DNA from: JAAURS01 sp031362245
Lineage (GTDB): Bacteria; Cyanobacteriota; Cyanobacteriia; Thermosynechococcales; Thermosynechococcaceae
Direction: 5' to 3'
DNA: 16,205 bases
Assembly: GCA_031362245.1 (NCBI GenBank)
Contig: JANLSD010000050.1
Span: 1 to 16,205 of the forward strand
In this document: positions 14,060 to 16,205 of the stretch, piece by piece
How positions within the stretch are numbered: the stretch's first letter is position 1
How the letters are laid out: each line of letters opens with the position of its first letter
Made by a program: the position numbers and the translations under genes
Notes under the pieces: generated by a model
The model's input: only the letters and a program-made list of their open reading frames with translations
What the model was told of the DNA's origin: nothing
The model's database searches: none

Positions 14060-14446
14060 GGGCGCTCCTTCAGCTCAATGACGGTCAATGTCTGGGAATA
14101 TATGGGTACAAAAACTAGCCTAGAAATCTTATCTGTTCTAGCTGCAAGCATTATTTTGCATCCTACGACGATCCCTTGAGACCATCTGCGATTCGTAATT
14201 TGTCTTCATTGAATGATGAACAATCATTGATTTTTCTGTCATTTTGATTTACGGATGAGGGGCGCTAGTATATAGGTGAATGCCAAAAATTGCGATGGCA
14301 CTGTGTTGAACCTTTCGTGAGCAGATAGAGAGTCCACTCCGTTATCCGCGCTCACTATCTGCCAAAGACACTTTGACTACGCATCCCACCCTTTTGGGCG
14401 GTTTCACATTGGCTAAATCTTTTATTGAATGTCAGGTATCTCCCCT
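14060..14446. promoter_or_regulatory. divergent pntA/der upstream region with overlapping inverted repeats
   Basis: No gene was found in this stretch. A possible weak der-direction promoter is TTGATT (14244-14249) with TAGTAT or TATATA (14266-14274). Beyond it, GTGAGC (14317-14322) can pair with GCTCAC (14350-14355), and GCAGATAG (14321-14328) can pair with CTATCTGC (14355-14362). The two stems share bases on both sides and exclude each other. This would lie in the der 5' leader if the promoter call is right. The promoter positions are inference from short matches. Confidence 0.35.
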
Positions 14447-15808
14447 ATGGGTCTCCCAATTGTGGCCATTATTGGCCGTCCAAATGTCGGTAAATCTACC
14501 CTCGTCAATCGTCTTACGGGCATGATGGATGCCATTGTCCACGATGAACCCGGCGTCACTCGCGATCGCACCTATCGTCCTGCCTACTGGTGCGATCGCG
14601 AGTTCATGGTGGTAGACACAGGCGGCTTAGTCTTTGATGATGAAACCGAGTTTTTGCCCCTGATCCGCCAGCAGGTGATGACCGCCCTCTCTGAAGCCAG
14701 CGTTGCCATCATGGTGGTAGATGGCCGAGAAGGCCAGATGGATGCAGACGAAGAAATTGCCCAGTGGCTGCGGCTCCAGAAGGTTCCCGTTTTATTGGCT
14801 GTCAATAAATGTGAGTCTCCTCAGTTAGGGCTAGCCCAAGCCGCCCAATTCTGGAATCTAGGATTAGGCGAACCCTTCGCGCTTTCCGGCATCCACGGGA
14901 ACGGAACGGGCGAACTGCTGGATCAAATGTTGACCCATCTACCCCCTCCTTCCACTGAGCCTGAGGAAGAGGAGATCAAGGTCGCCATCATTGGTCGGCC
15001 CAATGTGGGCAAGTCAAGTCTTCTCAATGCCTTTGTGGGAGAAGAACGCTCCATCGTTAGCCCCATTTCTGGCACCACACGGGACACCATTGACATGGTG
15101 GTTGAGCGGGATGGCAAACGCTATCGACTGATTGACACCGCAGGGATTCGTCGTAAAAAGAATGTGGAATACGGCCCTGAGTTTTTTGGGATCAACCGAG
15201 CATTCAAGGCAATCCGCCGTTGCGATGTGGTGCTCTTTGTGATTGATGCCGTGGATGGTGTCACCGAGCAGGAAATGAAGCTGGCAGGGCGCATCATTGA
15301 AGAAGGCCGCTCCTGTATTTTGGTGATCAACAAATGGGATGCCATTGAGAAGGACAACGAGACCATTTATGAGTACGAGAAACTGATCCGCGATCGCCTC
15401 AACTTCATGGACTGGGCGCAGATCATTTTCGTCAGCGCCGTGACAGGCCAGCGGGTTCCCAATATTCTCGCCTTAGTGGATGCCACCTATGAGCAGCACC
15501 AGCGTCGGGTTAGTACGTCTGTGGTGAATGAGGTATTAGAAGAAGCCCTGAGCTGGCATACGCCGCCCACCACCCGACAAGGGAAACAGGGCAAGATTTA
15601 CTATGGCACCCAGGTCAGTACTAAGCCGCCGACGTTTGCACTGTTTGTGAATAATCCAGCGGTGTTTAAAGATAACTATCGCCGCTACGTGGAGCGTCAG
15701 TTCCGTGAGGTGCTGGGCTTTGCCGGAACGCCGCTGAAGATCTTTTGGCGGGGCAAGAAAGTCAGAGACGCTGAGAAGGGCGGCCCGAATCGCGCGACTC
15801 GGGTTTAA
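14447..15808 (+). CDS. der: ribosome assembly GTPase Der (EngA)
   Basis: An essential double-GTPase that binds the 50S subunit and acts late in its assembly. G domain 1 has the P-loop GRPNVGKST (10-18 of the 453-residue form), PGVTRD as G2, VDTGG as G3 and NKCE as G4. G domain 2 has GRPNVGKSS (183-191), SGTTRDT, DTAGIRRKK and NKWD. The C-terminal KH-like domain contains PTFALFVNNP and LGFAGTPLKIFWRGKK. The acidic TEPEEEE linker separates the two G domains. The ATG at 14447 (MGLPIVAIIGRPN) matches usual family starts, with CAGG upstream. An ATG at 14429 would add six residues. The C-terminus ends GPNRATRV, short as in other cyanobacteria. The repeat elements begin 17 bases after the stop. Confidence 0.97.
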   Translation: MGLPIVAIIGRPNVGKSTLVNRLTGMMDAIVHDEPGVTRDRTYRPAYWCDREFMVVDTGGLVFDDETEFLPLIRQQVMTALSEASVAIMVVDGREGQMDADEEIAQWLRLQKVPVLLAVNKCESPQLGLAQAAQFWNLGLGEPFALSGIHGNGTGELLDQMLTHLPPPSTEPEEEEIKVAIIGRPNVGKSSLLNAFVGEERSIVSPISGTTRDTIDMVVERDGKRYRLIDTAGIRRKKNVEYGPEFFGINRAFKAIRRCDVVLFVIDAVDGVTEQEMKLAGRIIEEGRSCILVINKWDAIEKDNETIYEYEKLIRDRLNFMDWAQIIFVSAVTGQRVPNILALVDATYEQHQRRVSTSVVNEVLEEALSWHTPPTTRQGKQGKIYYGTQVSTKPPTFALFVNNPAVFKDNYRRYVERQFREVLGFAGTPLKIFWRGKKVRDAEKGGPNRATRV

Positions 15809-15825
15809 TTCAGGCTTGCTACGGT

Positions 15826-16026
15826 GTACACACACGTCTGATTCCTTTTGAAGACCCTGCATTAGCCCCCCCCCCAGCCCGCGCCACTTTCCTTAAGTCG
15901 GGGAACCCGCCCAGGTCAGTGGCTTCCCAATTCTGGGGGGAGAAATCCAAAGTTTCGGGTCATTTCCCCACAGAATTGGGGGGCCAGTGTAAAGCCCTCC
16001 TGGCAGTGTCCAAAACTTGTGTGTAC
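15826..16026. mobile_element. MITE-like element, copy C (201 bp, CCAATTCTG core)
   Basis: Left end GTACACACACGT (15826-15837) and right end ACTTGTGTGTAC (16015-16026) are inverted repeats with one mismatch, of the same family as copies A and B. The 5' flank CTACGGT before the left end also matches copy A. The core is different: CCCAATTCTG (15926-15935) and CAGAATTGGG (15971-15980) are the arms of a separate palindrome, extended by G/C runs and GAAAT. A run of ten Cs lies at about 15869-15878. The subterminal 30 bases on each side are alignable with copy A but diverged. There is no coding capacity. Confidence 0.7.
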
Positions 16027-16034
16027 ACACAAGT
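16015..16034. repeat. 20-bp perfect palindrome joining two MITE-like elements
   Basis: ACTTGTGTGTACACACAAGT is its own reverse complement over all 20 bases. The left half is the right end of copy C and the right half is the left end of copy B, so the two elements share the central GTAC. Half-sites of the same sequence occur at every other element end in the window. Confidence 0.9.
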
Positions 16035-16181
16035 CTGAAGAACTGTGAAACCTTGCACTCGATCCCCTCTGCCCCCCTTGAAAAGGGGAGATCTACTCAT
16101 ATTCCTTCTCTTCTCCCCCCTTTTTAAGGGGGGTTGGGGGGGGCTGAGGTACTGAGCATTGTCACGCCGACTTGTGTGTAC
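16023..16181. mobile_element. MITE-like element, copy B (159 bp, CCCCCTTAAAAAGGGGG core)
   Basis: Left end GTACACACAAGT (16023-16034) and right end ACTTGTGTGTAC (16170-16181) form a perfect 12-bp terminal inverted repeat. Beyond the right end, ACGGTAGCT continues the imperfect extension also seen in copy A. The first 45 bases are almost identical to copy A, and the right end shares GAGCATTGTCACGC. The inner arms (about 16061-16088 and 16115-16143) pair as a long GC-rich hairpin but differ from copy A in several places. Any open frame through it is a by-product of the repeat. Confidence 0.85.
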
Positions 16182-16205
16182 ACGGTAGCTCACCAAGGGG
16201 GGATT

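Noticed and set aside
16015..16034. 20-bp palindrome as a binding site for the MerR regulator
   Set aside because: It lies far from merR and is fully explained as abutting element ends; MerR operators normally sit within a promoter spacer.
15960..16196. 78-residue minus-strand reading frame containing SPLFKGGRGDRVQGF
   Set aside because: It is a translation of the MITE-like repeats and their GC-rich hairpins; the same pattern arises wherever such repeats occur.
1..16205. CRISPR arrays, tRNA or rRNA genes, prophage or toxin-antitoxin modules
   Set aside because: No regularly spaced direct repeats, cloverleaf or T-loop sequences, rRNA segments, phage structural proteins or paired toxin-antitoxin genes were seen on either strand.

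Overview
The window looks like chromosomal sequence from a cyanobacterium. The evidence is a plastocyanin (petE), a high-light-inducible chlorophyll-binding protein, a DUF2949 protein, a cyanobacterial-type pntAB transhydrogenase, and 18 copies of the HIP1 octamer GCGATCGC where about 0.25 would be expected by chance. The first 15 bases match the 3' end of an Illumina sequencing adapter, so base 1 is a contig end and not biology.

Region 1 (1-5010). A leftward operon runs SDR oxidoreductase, then a Tat/lipoprotein-type ABC substrate-binding protein, then an isochorismatase-family hydrolase. The hydrolase is cut off before its catalytic Lys and Cys by a sequence that looks like an insertion-sequence end. 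Diverging rightward are a small secreted protein of unknown function, a PuuE/PgdA-like polysaccharide deacetylase and an unknown WRR/WLQ-motif protein. By analogy with similar gene sets this may be a scavenging or catabolic cluster for an amide- or ureide-type compound. That is inference.

Region 2 (5010-7350). Five leftward genes: a MerR-family metal-sensor regulator with a 149-bp MITE-like element just upstream of its start, a small membrane protein, a one-helix high-light-inducible protein, dihydropteroate synthase (folP), and a small membrane protein two bases from folP.

Region 3 (7351-10955). A GDP-L-fucose synthase-like epimerase with a strong terminator hairpin, a DUF2949 protein overlapping a small hypothetical gene, a DoxX-family membrane protein divergent from plastocyanin, and a rhodanese-fold protein without the catalytic cysteine. 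This stretch lies inside a 4.3-kb interval with no HIP1 sites.

Region 4 (10956-16205). pntA-pntB on the minus strand share a 12-bp inverted repeat at their end with the convergent rhodanese gene. Then comes the ribosome-assembly GTPase der on the plus strand, behind a leader with two mutually exclusive stems. The window ends in two MITE-like elements joined through one perfect 20-bp palindrome. They share their ends with the element upstream of merR, but one carries a different core.

No CRISPR array, tRNA, rRNA or intact transposase was seen. The most unusual structure is the modular repeat family (same ends, different cores, apparent shared GTAC). Most of the remaining genes are ordinary for a cyanobacterium.
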